NCBI GenBank assembly: GCA_034432155.1
Contig: DAOUCP010000085.1
Location: 16,164 to 80,163 of the forward strand
Direction of reading: 5' to 3'
DNA: 64,000 nt
Origin: DAOUCP01 sp034432155
GTDB taxonomy: Bacteria; Chloroflexota; Anaerolineae; Epilineales; Epilineaceae
Part shown: piece by piece, positions 1 to 10,470 of the stretch
Layout of the letters: every line of letters starts with the position of its first letter
Position numbering within the stretch: the first letter of the stretch is position 1
Program-made: the position numbers and the translations under genes
The notes under the pieces: model-generated
The model's database searches: none
Seen by the model: the letters and a program-made list of their open reading frames with translations, nothing else
Told to the model about the DNA's origin: nothing

Positions 1-3000
1 GACAAGTACTACGTGACCAGTTCCTTCACCGATCCCACGGCCCGCTGGCGGCGCTGGACCATGCCGGACACACCTCTGCCGGCGGTGGTGCCCCCCGCTC
101 CGCCCGACCTGACGGTCAACCGCACGCCAGATGGCGGCTTTCCGCTCGGCTCGCCACGGCGCGCCAGCCTGTGGTTCGATCCCGACGAACCGGCGGATCG
201 TCCGGTCAAGCTGTGGACCGACGAGACGGGTGCCCGTCTGTACGGTGGCCAACCGGAACGACCTGGCTGGCCATGCGATCCCCGGCGACCGGCCCTCCGG
301 GCAACCGCCGGTGACAGTACGGTGGCCACCGACGCTGCCTCGGCGGCGATCGGAGCTGCGTACCCGGTGGAGGTATTCCCTTACACCGACCCGTGGGCGC
401 CGTTCAATCCCCAGCATGCCCACGCGCCAGTCGTGGACTCGCTGACCGTCAATCCGGCCTACCTGGACGAGTTCCGCAACTTCGGTGAAGACCTGCGGGA
501 TCTCTATGCGCAGATCGTCATCGATGGCCAGAATGCGCGCGAGAAGGTTTACCATCGCCTTTGGTACGAGCCGGTCTACACCTCGAAGATTCGCTTCGCG
601 GACGACTGCGCCCGGGATCTGCGCTTCCCGGCGGTCCTGCAGGAATACACCTACCTGTTCATGGACACCACCGACACGCCGCAGGCGGCCGCGCCGGGCG
701 CCAGCCGCTTCGGCTTCCCGATCGCGACCACCGTAGGCGAACTACCGCAGCCTCAGCCGGGTGGCGTGCTGCCGCCAGGTGGCGAGTTCGGCTATGGCCT
801 TACGACCTTCGATCCCGACTTCGACGGCGATTCCGACGCCGTCACACTTCACTCCGAGCAAACGCTGGCGACCTACCTCAATGCCCAATGGCAGAGCCAC
901 CGACCGTCGCTGCCGGGCTTCCCGCTGCCACCGGTCGCGGGGCCGGTCCTGGACTTCGATGGTGATCAGGTGCTCGACGACCTGGACAGCGACAGCGTGC
1001 CTTTGAACGGCAATGAGATGGTCGTCTTCGCCGTGGAGAGCGTGACGCTTGACCTGGATCCGGCGACACCGGCGGGTCCGAGCGCCATGTTCCTGGATCA
1101 CCTGCTGGTATTGGAGAACGTGACGCGGGGCAGCCGCGGCCAGTTCCGATTCTGGTTCACGGGCGGCAACTCGGTGAACGCACGACCGGAGGTCATCGGC
1201 GGCCTGCGCAGCCTGCAGATCGGCGATGCCGCGCTGGTGGACCGCTTCCAGAGCCGAGTGACCATCGTCAGTCCGGGCAACCGTAACCCGGGCGTGGACG
1301 GTGCGTGGTTTGTGTTCCTGGAGGACGTCTCCGCCGATGCCGACCGTGTCACGGTGACCATCGGCCGTGCCCTGGGCGCCACCCACAGCGCGATCGACGA
1401 CGGCCAGGGAGCGCACGACATGGTTCCCGGTGACCCGTGGTACCTGAAGCGCTTCTACGTCGACGGCCACGAGTACAACGTGGTGGCCATCATGACACGA
1501 CCGGCGTCGCCAAGGGGCGGCTCGCTGTTCGAGTTCCTCACCCTGCGTACCCCGGTGCCCAAGGGCAACGTCACCAACGCCCAGGATAGCCTCTTCTTGC
1601 AGGGTTACTACCTCGGCGACTTGCCGGCACGGCTCTCGGTTCTGCCGCCCTTCAACTTCCAGCACACCATTGCCGAGGACATCCAGCGCTTGGCGGCCGA
1701 AACCTTCGCCAACACACGCCAGTACACTGGCTGCGTTGGTGAGTTGCGCCCCTTCCGGCCGCTGGTGGAGGAGGTGGTCGCCGAGTCGGTCGAGCCGCGG
1801 CTTGGCGTCCAGCTTGAAGAGATCTTGACGCGCCACCGGGAGGGTCATCGCTGGCAGACGGACCAGAGCATCGCCATCCCGAACCAGTACACCGATATCC
1901 GCGTGTCGGAGGGCCAGCGCTACTTGCTGACGACGAGCTGGACCTCCCGCGTGAGCCGCCTGCACTTCTACGGCTGTCTGCGGAGTGGTCCGCCGCCCTA
2001 TCCGCCAGGAGTGCCCGCTCTGACCCACGATCAGATCGCGGCCATCGCCCGGTCCTGGGGTGTGCCGGTCAACCGGCTGATTCCGTTGGCCAATGAGATG
2101 AATCCACCGCAGCCGTTGCCGGTGATCATCCCTGGCCTACCACCGATCATCGCCCCTTACTACGACGCTCGCCTTGGTGGGCCGCTGGTGCGCCTCAAGC
2201 TGTTCTACGATCCGACAGAGGACGCCGACCTGTACGGCAACACGGAGGCGGTGATCCTGCCGGACGTGCCGCCGCCATCACCGACGGCCACGGGCGCGCC
2301 TCCCACGGCTACGACGCTCCTGCCAACGGCCACCGCCACCCAAACGGCGTTGCCCAGTGCGACGGTCACCCCCCTGCCGACGGCCACGGCCACTGTGCCC
2401 GGCGGCCTCAACTGGGATGCGCGCTGCACGCTGGTCTCGCCCTACCGCATCCGAGTCGACTGGACGGACCGGACCACCTTCGAGACCGAGTTCGTGGTGG
2501 AAGTGAGCGTCAGTGGCATGGCCTTTGCGCCCATCGAAGTGGTGCCTAGCACCACGCAGACCACCACCGGCACGGCATACAGCTACACCACGCCGGTCGA
2601 CCTGCCGGCCAGTACCGGTTTCCGCTTCCGGATCGTGGCCCGCAATCCGAGCACCGGGCAGGTCATGGGGCCCTCGGACCCCAGCGGCGAGTGCCGCACC
2701 CAGAGCTCGCTGACGACCGGCTGTATCGAGGGACGGCTGTACGTCCAGGGCCGAACCCGGCATGGCGACGTGCTGATCCAGGTCGACGGACTACCGCTAG
2801 GTTACTCCAACTATGATGGTTACTTCTGCCTGTGCAACATTCCTACGGGCAAGCATACCGTGCTGGCCAGTCTGCCGGGCTACTTGAGCACCATCGCCAG
2901 CCAAGCTTACGTGCCGGCGGGCGGAACCCTCAGCCTGCCGTACACGGCGATGCGCGGTGGTGACGCCAATCACGACGATCGGGTGGATCTATTCGACCTG

Positions 3001-3714
3001 GTGCTCGTCAGCAGTACGTACGGCACCGTTCCACCGGCGGACGTGCGGTCCGACATCAACGCCGACGGGCGGATCGACCTCTTCGACCTCGTCCTGGTCT
3101 CGGCCAACTACGGCTCGGTAGGGCCCATCGCCTGGGGTCATGCTGTGGGGACCGCCGACGGCCAGCCGATCGCCGAACCGCAGGCCGGCAGCGACGGCGC
3201 AGTGGGACGATGGACAACCAACGAGGCCCTGGCCGTTCGAGTTCACCAAGTGGATCCCAACACCGCCGTTGTTGACGTCTTGGCGCACGATGTTCGGGAC
3301 TTGTGGGCCGCGGATGTCCAGCTTAGCTTCGACCCCGAGCGGATTCAGCTGGTCGACGCCCTCGAGGCGCCCGGGGTGCAAATCCGGCCCGGCGATGCCT
3401 GGTCGCAGGATGGCACGAGTTACGTGGCCATGAACGGCGCCGACAACGTGACCGGCAGCGCACGGTTTGCGGTGAGTCGCCTGAATCCGGCGCCGGCCTT
3501 GCATGGCGATGTCGTGATTGCGTCGGCTACCTTCCGCCTGCTGCGCGGCGAGGTTGAGGATGCGGTGACAATCCGGGAGGCGCTACTCGTCGATCGCTGG
3601 GCCAACGAGATCCCCGTGCACTGGCAAGGCACGGAGATCTTCCCGCAGGCGCCGGCGGCGTCCGTCTACCGTGTCTGGCTGCCCAGCATCTGGCTGGGGC
3701 ACGAGCTGGAATAG
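1..3714 (+). CDS. Secreted multidomain protein with dockerin and cohesin-like domains (5' truncated)
   Basis: The frame is open from the first base, so the N-terminus lies upstream of the window. Numbering codons from base 1, the first ~750 residues match no family I recognise; they contain Asp-rich stretches such as DFDGDSD and FDGDQVLDDLDSD that look like calcium loops. Codons ~757-802 form a Pro/Thr/Ala stalk, followed by a fibronectin-III-like segment to ~905 and a carboxypeptidase-regulatory-like fold at ~909-982. Residues ~987-1040 are a dockerin: two copies of a D-x-N/D-x-D-x-R-(V/I)-DLFDLVLVS loop-helix unit (GDANHDDRVD and SDINADGRID). Residues ~1045-1225 resemble a cohesin (LWAADVQLSFDPERIQLVD). 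The tail ends VWLPSIWLGHELE. Dockerin and cohesin domains are known for calcium-dependent pairing; having both in one chain suggests a surface scaffold. The substrate is unknown. Confidence 0.75.
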   Translation, partial: DKYYVTSSFTDPTARWRRWTMPDTPLPAVVPPAPPDLTVNRTPDGGFPLGSPRRASLWFDPDEPADRPVKLWTDETGARLYGGQPERPGWPCDPRRPALRATAGDSTVATDAASAAIGAAYPVEVFPYTDPWAPFNPQHAHAPVVDSLTVNPAYLDEFRNFGEDLRDLYAQIVIDGQNAREKVYHRLWYEPVYTSKIRFADDCARDLRFPAVLQEYTYLFMDTTDTPQAAAPGASRFGFPIATTVGELPQPQPGGVLPPGGEFGYGLTTFDPDFDGDSDAVTLHSEQTLATYLNAQWQSHRPSLPGFPLPPVAGPVLDFDGDQVLDDLDSDSVPLNGNEMVVFAVESVTLDLDPATPAGPSAMFLDHLLVLENVTRGSRGQFRFWFTGGNSVNARPEVIGGLRSLQIGDAALVDRFQSRVTIVSPGNRNPGVDGAWFVFLEDVSADADRVTVTIGRALGATHSAIDDGQGAHDMVPGDPWYLKRFYVDGHEYNVVAIMTRPASPRGGSLFEFLTLRTPVPKGNVTNAQDSLFLQGYYLGDLPARLSVLPPFNFQHTIAEDIQRLAAETFANTRQYTGCVGELRPFRPLVEEVVAESVEPRLGVQLEEILTRHREGHRWQTDQSIAIPNQYTDIRVSEGQRYLLTTSWTSRVSRLHFYGCLRSGPPPYPPGVPALTHDQIAAIARSWGVPVNRLIPLANEMNPPQPLPVIIPGLPPIIAPYYDARLGGPLVRLKLFYDPTEDADLYGNTEAVILPDVPPPSPTATGAPPTATTLLPTATATQTALPSATVTPLPTATATVPGGLNWDARCTLVSPYRIRVDWTDRTTFETEFVVEVSVSGMAFAPIEVVPSTTQTTTGTAYSYTTPVDLPASTGFRFRIVARNPSTGQVMGPSDPSGECRTQSSLTTGCIEGRLYVQGRTRHGDVLIQVDGLPLGYSNYDGYFCLCNIPTGKHTVLASLPGYLSTIASQAYVPAGGTLSLPYTAMRGGDANHDDRVDLFDLVLVSSTYGTVPPADVRSDINADGRIDLFDLVLVSANYGSVGPIAWGHAVGTADGQPIAEPQAGSDGAVGRWTTNEALAVRVHQVDPNTAVVDVLAHDVRDLWAADVQLSFDPERIQLVDALEAPGVQIRPGDAWSQDGTSYVAMNGADNVTGSARFAVSRLNPAPALHGDVVIASATFRLLRGEVEDAVTIREALLVDRWANEIPVHWQGTEIFPQAPAASVYRVWLPSIWLGHELE

Positions 3715-3744
3715 CCGCGCGCCGACGAGCGTTCCTTGGCAGCC

Positions 3745-3775
3745 ACCGCCCCGTTCGGGATCCGAACGGGGCGGT
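3745..3775 (+). terminator. Rho-independent-type terminator after the dockerin protein
   Basis: A perfect 14-bp inverted repeat (3745-3758 with 3762-3775) encloses a 3-nt GAT loop. It begins 31 nt after the upstream stop codon and is followed by CGTTT. The T tract is short, but the stem is GC-rich and uninterrupted. It separates the secreted protein from the gcv operon. Confidence 0.7.
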
Positions 3776-3861
3776 CGTTTGCGGCCGCAGGGCGGGCAGA
3801 GCGAGCGCGAGCTCGCGGCGACCACTCCCCTGGTGCCACCGCGGGCCCAGCGGCCCGTGCT

Positions 3862-3890
3862 TTGACCCTCCACTGGCTGAACCCTACAAT
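3862..3890 (+). promoter_or_regulatory. Sigma-A type promoter of the gcv operon
   Basis: TTGACC (3862-3867), a 17-nt spacer and TACAAT (3885-3890): five of six bases match consensus in each box, at ideal spacing. Transcription should begin near 3897, leaving only about 10 nt of leader before the gcvT ATG at 3908. No glycine riboswitch fits in that space. Confidence 0.7.
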
Positions 3891-3907
3891 CCCGCCGAGG
3901 GATCGCC

Positions 3908-5002
3908 ATGGCCAAACGCACTCCGCTGTATGACACGCACGTCGCGCTCGGCGCCCGCATCGTGGAGTTCGGTGGTTGGGAAATGCCGGTGTGGTATGAG
4001 GGGATTACCGCCGAGCACCAGGCGGTGCGCCAACGGGTCGGTCTGTTCGATGTCAGCCACATGGGCGAGTTTCTGATCCAAGGCCCTGGCGCCTTGGCCT
4101 TCGTGCGCCGCATGTTCACCAATGACGCGGCACTGCTGAGCATCGGCCAGGCCCAGTACACCCTGATGCCCAACGAACGCGGCGGCACCATCGACGACCT
4201 ACTGCTCTACCGCTTGGGCGAGGATCACTTCCTCGCGGTCGTCAATGCCTCGAATATCGACAAGGATCGCGAATGGCTACGGGCGCATTTGCCGTCTACC
4301 GTCTTGCTCGAGGACATCAGCGACGCCAAGGTGCTCCTAGCCCTCCAGGGGCCACTGGCGGAGCGTACCCTGACGCCACTGGCCGATGGACCGCTGGCCG
4401 ACCTGCGTTACTACCACTGTCGCGACGGACCGGTGGCCGACATCCCCGCCCTCATCGCCCGGACAGGCTACACGGGGGAGGACGGCTTCGAGATCTTGGT
4501 CGAAGCCGCCGCCGGACCCCGGCTGTGGTCGGCGCTCTTGGCCGCGGGCCAGGAACATGGCATCCAGCCGGCCGGCCTGGGCGCACGGGACAGCCTGCGC
4601 TTGGAGGCCGCCATGCCGCTGTACGGTCACGAGCTGGACGACGAGACGAGCGCTCTGGAGGCGGGCCTGGGCACCTTTGTGAAACTCGACAAGCCTGACA
4701 TGATGGGCCTGGAGCGGCTAGCCCGCGAGAAGGCCGAGGGAGTGCGCAAGAAGCTCGTCGGCCTCGCTTGCCAGGAGCGGGCCATCCCGCGCCAGGGGCA
4801 CCCCATCCTGGCCGACGGAGAGGTCATCGGTACCGTGACGAGCGGAACCCTTTCGCCGACCCTGGGGCAGCCTATCGCCATGGGATACGTGCCGCCGACG
4901 CACGCCGATGTCGGCACCGTGCTGGCGATCGAAATCCGCGGCCGGGCGGTGCCCGCCACCGTTGTTAAGCGGCCGTTCTACAAGCGGGCTGGTCGTCCGT
5001 GA
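3908..5002 (+). CDS. gcvT: Aminomethyltransferase, glycine cleavage T protein
   Basis: A 364-residue T protein of normal family length. It transfers the methylene group from the aminomethyl-lipoyl arm of H protein to tetrahydrofolate and releases ammonia. Family signatures are clear: RTPLYDTHVALGARIVEFGG near the N-terminus, the VGLFDVSHMGE segment, GGTIDDLLLYR with the conserved acidic pair, TGYTGEDGFEI, and GLGARDSLRLEAAMPLYGHE. The ATG follows a GAGG ribosome-binding site. It is first in the operon with a GNAT protein, gcvPA and gcvPB, which provide the decarboxylase. The lipoyl carrier gcvH is not in the window. Confidence 0.97.
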   Translation: MAKRTPLYDTHVALGARIVEFGGWEMPVWYEGITAEHQAVRQRVGLFDVSHMGEFLIQGPGALAFVRRMFTNDAALLSIGQAQYTLMPNERGGTIDDLLLYRLGEDHFLAVVNASNIDKDREWLRAHLPSTVLLEDISDAKVLLALQGPLAERTLTPLADGPLADLRYYHCRDGPVADIPALIARTGYTGEDGFEILVEAAAGPRLWSALLAAGQEHGIQPAGLGARDSLRLEAAMPLYGHELDDETSALEAGLGTFVKLDKPDMMGLERLAREKAEGVRKKLVGLACQERAIPRQGHPILADGEVIGTVTSGTLSPTLGQPIAMGYVPPTHADVGTVLAIEIRGRAVPATVVKRPFYKRAGRP

Positions 5003-5571
5003 CCGAAGGGTCGCCCCTTCCGGGCGAAGGCCGAGTCACGCTGCGCCCTTACAGCCGAGGCTTCAGCCCCGAGGAACTGATAACCATCTATCGCTGGGGC
5101 CGCGACCGCGAACTGCTCAGCCTATCGGGCGGCGAGCCGGTGCGCGTGCCCTTCGCCGAGTTTCGGCGCCTGTTCCTGGCTCAGGCTCACCTCCGGAATT
5201 CGCCATACGAACAGCTATTCGTCATCCTGGACGAGCATGGCCGGCTGATTGGGCGCACCGGCCTGTTCGCGATCGATCGTCAGGCCGGCACCGCCGAACT
5301 GGGCATCATCATCGGCGAACACGACTGCTGGGGACGTGGGTACGGCCGCGAGGCGGTTCGCTTGCTCGTGACCTACGCCTTCGCCGAGGTGGGCTTGCGC
5401 AAGATCATCCTGTACACCTATCCCGAGAACGAGCGGGCGCGTCGGGCATTCCGAGCGGCGGGCTTCCGGGAGGTCGGCAGTCGACGCCGATTCACGCTGG
5501 ACCGCGGCTTCTACACCGAGATTCGCATGGAGCGAGCAGCGGAGGAACATGAACTACTTATCTCACAATGA
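4999..5571 (+). CDS. GNAT family N-acetyltransferase embedded in the gcv operon
   Basis: A 190-residue protein of the RimJ/RimL-like branch of the GNAT superfamily, which moves an acyl group from acyl-CoA to an amine. The acetyl-CoA-binding region is visible as GIIIGEHDCWGRGYGREAVRLLVTYAF, with a Gly/Arg-rich loop before an alpha helix, followed by the RAFRAAGFREVG motif. The GTG start overlaps the gcvT stop as GTGA, and its 3' end overlaps gcvPA by 23 nt, so it is translationally locked into the operon. The substrate cannot be read from sequence; location suggests a role tied to glycine or one-carbon metabolism, but this is inference. Confidence 0.85.
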   Translation: MTEGSPLPGEGRVTLRPYSRGFSPEELITIYRWGRDRELLSLSGGEPVRVPFAEFRRLFLAQAHLRNSPYEQLFVILDEHGRLIGRTGLFAIDRQAGTAELGIIIGEHDCWGRGYGREAVRLLVTYAFAEVGLRKIILYTYPENERARRAFRAAGFREVGSRRRFTLDRGFYTEIRMERAAEEHELLISQ

Positions 5572-6885
5572 GCAGCAGCGGGCGGCCATGCTCTCGGCCA
5601 TCGGCATTGCCGATGTGGGCGAGCTATTTGCCGATGTCCCGGCCGCGGTGCGCTATCCCGAGCTCGATCTGCCACCGGGCTTGAGCGCCCTCGAACTGGA
5701 GCGTCACCTGCGCTCGCTGGCCGACGCCAACGTCGACCTCTCGAACGTCACCTGCTTGCTGGGCGCAGGGGCCTACCATCACTACATCCCGCCGGTGGTG
5801 GACGCCGTGCTCAGTCGGGCCGAGTTCTTCACTGCCTACACTCCATACCAGCCGGAGATCAGCCAGGGCACGCTGACGGCCATCTTCGAGTTTCAGTCGC
5901 TTATCGCCGCCCTGACTGGCATGGAGGTAGCCAATGCCTCGCTCTACGACGGGGCGAGCGCGCTGGCCGAAGCCGTCCTGATGGCGGCCCGCCTCACCCG
6001 GCGCCAGGAGATGGTGCTGGCCGCGAGCCTGCCACCGAGCTACCGGCAGGTCACCCAGACATACGCCCAGGGGCTGGGGACAACGCTGCACACTGTTCCC
6101 TACGGCCTCGATGGCCGGATCGACTTTCAGGCGCTTGCCGCAAGCCTGGGCAGCGACACTGCTTGCCTGGCCGTTGGCTATCCCAACTTCTTCGGCGTTG
6201 TCGAAGAGCTGGCGCCCTTGGCCGAGGCAGCCCATGCTGCTGGCGCGCTGCTCATCGTGGTCGTCAATCCGGTGGCCTTGGGGCTCTTGGAGGCACCCGG
6301 TGCCTTGGGCGCCGACATCGTCGTTGGCGAGGGCCAGCCGCTCGGCCTGCCGCTGTCGTTCGGCGGTCCATACCTGGGGCTTTTGGCCACCCGGCAAGCC
6401 CACGCCCGCCAGTTGCCGGGCCGCATCGTCGGCGAGACGGTCGACGTCGACGGTCGACGTGCCTACGTGATGACGCTGCGGGCGCGAGAGCAGGACATAC
6501 GGCGCGAGAAGGCGACGAGCAACATCTGCACCAATCAAGCGCTCGCAGCTCTGGCGGCGACGGTCTACCTGTCGGCCATGGGTGAGTCGGGCCTACGGGA
6601 GGTGGCACGGCAGTGCTACCACAAGGCACACTATGCCCAGGCCGCCTTGTGCAGGCTGCCGCACGTGAAACCCGTCTTCTCGGGGCCCTTCTTCCATGAG
6701 TTCGCTCTGCGCCTGCCGTGGCCGGTGGCCGAGCTCAACGACGGCCTGTTGGCCGAGAACATCCTTGGGCCGTACGACCTGGCCCTGGTAGATCCCCAGC
6801 TCGATGGCTGCGGGCTGTTCTGCGTCACCGAGCTCGTGCCCCGGAGCGAGATTGACCGCCTCGTAGCGATTCTGGAGGGTTTGCA

Positions 6886-6889
<4 letters not shown>
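5549..6889 (+). CDS. gcvPA: Glycine dehydrogenase (decarboxylating) subunit 1
   Basis: A 446-residue N-terminal half of the split P protein. With GcvPB it forms the PLP enzyme that decarboxylates glycine and loads the aminomethyl group onto lipoyl-H protein. Typical segments are YHHYIPPVVDAVLSRAEFFT, TPYQPEISQGTLTAIFEFQS, the NASLYDGASALAEA motif and REKATSNICTNQAL near the C-terminus. The ATG lies inside the 3' end of the GNAT gene, and its stop overlaps the GTG of gcvPB (GTGA), as expected for a heterodimer made in equal amounts. Confidence 0.97.
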
Positions 6890-8408
<1,519 letters not shown>

Positions 8409-8412
<4 letters not shown>

Positions 8413-10364
8413 CGGCTGGCGTTGAGCCAGAGAGCTGGCAGCGCCAGCTGACAGAAGGGGGCCACGAGGCGCAGACGCACCACGCTGGGCCGACCGCCGG
8501 CCAGCCAGACCTCGGTGGTCACCTCTGGCTCGTCCAAAGGCCGAACCTGCAACGCGTTGGGCTCGACGACGCCTAGCAGGCTTAGATCGTAGCGTCGCCA
8601 GCCGAACGTCCAGTAGCCAAGCAAGGCCGGCGGATCCAGAAGCAGCCACGGCTCGGTGGGCCGCGGCGCGACCAGGTCGCGGATCGACTCTCCCGGCTGC
8701 AGCGGCACCGGATGGAGAGCCCAGCCCTGGCCATCGTAGTGCATCAGCGCGCCCGCCGTGGCCGCCCAGCCCTCGTCGGGGCTTGCCATGGCCACGCTGA
8801 GGACAGGCTGTGGGACGGCCAGCGTGACGGTGGTCCACTCCGTGCCGCGCAGCCGAAACAGCTGACCGGTGCCACCGAACCATACGTCCGGCTCGCCCTC
8901 CCCAACCACCGCCAAGGCACCCGTCCCTTCCCGCAGGGGCGGATCGGGCAGCAGGCGCCACTCCGAGCCATCGAAGTGGGCCACCAGGTCGCCGCCGGCC
9001 AGCCACACATCATCGGCCGCCCGGGCCTCGACACCCCGGAGCTGCCACGTCTTGTCGATGGCCATGCTGCGCCACCTGTGGCCATCGTAGCGCCACAGCG
9101 CCGGCAGCTCGCGTCCCCCGTCGCGCCACGTGCTGCCCACTGCCCAGCCGTCGGAATCGCCCACCAGTTCCAGGTCCAGCACTTCCGCCTGGAGGGTATC
9201 GCTCACCGTCAGCCGCCAGGTGCCCTGGGCACTGCCCACGAAGGCCGAACCGAGCGCCCGACCGCCTGCCCAGCCGTCGCCCTCGGCATCGAGCTCGATG
9301 TCCCGCAGCGTGAGAGCTGCCGGCCACAGATGGACCGGTGGCCCGTCCGACAGCCACACCACGATACCGCTGTCCGCCAGAGCCCAGACCCCGTCGGTCG
9401 CTGCCGCAACGCCCAAGAACGACAGGTCCGAGAGGGCATAGCCCTCCGGCAGGTCTGCGGTGAGCGGCTCCCAGACGTCCCCTCGAAGCGCCATCAGTTG
9501 CGACTCCACCACGGCATAGGCAACGTCGCCGTGCCACGCCAGCGAGGCGATGCTCGTCGAATCGTCCGCCACCTTGACCCAGCGGCCGTCTCGGTACTCG
9601 GTAGCGCCGTAGCCATAGACCATGCCCCGCCGCGGTGAGGCAAAGGCAATGCCGGCCACGCGCTCCAGCCGCTGCGCGGGCTCGATCGCCTCGCTCTGCC
9701 ACCGACCGTCGTGGTAGTGAAACACCTGGCCCAGCGCGGTGGCTGCCCACGCCTCCTCGGCACTAGGCATTGTCAGGCCCACGAACTGGGCGAACAGCGT
9801 TGGTGGTTCCGTCACCGTCCAGTTGCTGCCATCCCAGCGCAGGAGCGCACCGAGTTCCCCAACCGCCCAGCCGTTGTCTGGTCCGGCCAGGGCCACGTCC
9901 ACCAGGTTCAGACGCGTTGGCGAAGCCATGGGCCACCAGCGATGGCCATCGTAGCGCACAATGGTTCCCCCGTCGCCGACAGCCATGCCGAACGTCGGGC
10001 CGGCCATGGCAATGCTCACCAGCCGAACACCGTCGAGCACTTGTCGTACCCGCCAGACATTGCCCAGACGGTGCACCATCGCTGTCCGGAACTCGGTCGC
10101 GGGAGCGGGTCGAAGGAGCATGGCATCGATGCCCCAGGCCTCGGCATCGCTGACCACGGCGACGTCCTCCACCTGGCGAAAGCCGCCGTAAAGCACGTCC
10201 CAGACCGGAATGAGGAGCTCGCCGCCGGCGCCGGCCGGCTTCGCCGCGGCGGAAGCCATTGGCCATGCCAGCGCCAGGGAAAGCAGCAACCAGCACCGGG
10301 TGCGAGGCCGCACCCCGCTCGCCAGATGATCCAGGTAGCGTCGAACACGTCGAACGGCAGCCAT
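8409..10364 (-). CDS. Secreted beta-propeller-like repeat protein
   Basis: A 651-residue exported protein. The ATG at 10364 is preceded by GGAGG 4 nt upstream and gives a signal peptide: Arg-rich start, hydrophobic WLLLSLALAWPMASAAA, likely cleaved after an Ala. The rest is a series of about ten ~45-residue repeats with the pattern hydrophobic-DVA-(L/M)-x(4)-GWAVG-x(4)-hhhYDG-x-W, resembling Ycf48/BNR-type propellers that mostly act as binding or assembly platforms. It ends CQLALPALWLNASR, a short hydrophobic tail around Leu-Pro like those of other exported proteins here. No catalytic site is visible and the ligand is unknown. The stop codon interlocks with that of gcvPB. Confidence 0.75.
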
Positions 10365-10394
10365 CGAACCTCCGGGCACAACGGGCTGGGCGCA

Positions 10395-10423
10395 ATGATT
10401 GGCGCGCCCGAGCGGCAAGTCAA
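10395..10423 (-). promoter_or_regulatory. Promoter of the beta-propeller protein
   Basis: On the minus strand TTGACT (10423-10418), 17 nt and AATCAT (10400-10395). The predicted transcript starts near 10388, leaving about 25 nt including GGAGG before the ATG at 10364. It lies back to back with the promoter of the membrane-protein gene at 10471. Confidence 0.5.
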
Positions 10424-10453
10424 AACGGACCAGGAACCGGCTGGGTGAGCATC

Positions 10454-10462
10454 TGCTACAAT
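10454..10462 (+). promoter_or_regulatory. Extended -10 promoter, probably giving a leaderless mRNA
   Basis: TGCTACAAT, an extended -10 element (TGn plus TACAAT), ends 8 nt before the GTG at 10471. That spacing places the transcription start at or within a base or two of the start codon. No good -35 box is present. Confidence 0.5.
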
Positions 10463-10470
10463 CGCCGATC

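Noticed and set aside
742..2028. Long minus-strand open frame inside the dockerin protein gene
   Set aside because: It is antisense to a better-supported frame with recognisable domains, and its His/Arg/Gln-rich translation resembles no protein; long antisense frames are expected at this GC content.
3891..3907. Glycine riboswitch upstream of gcvT
   Set aside because: The predicted leader is only about 10 nt, too short for any aptamer, and no aptamer-like sequence is seen upstream.
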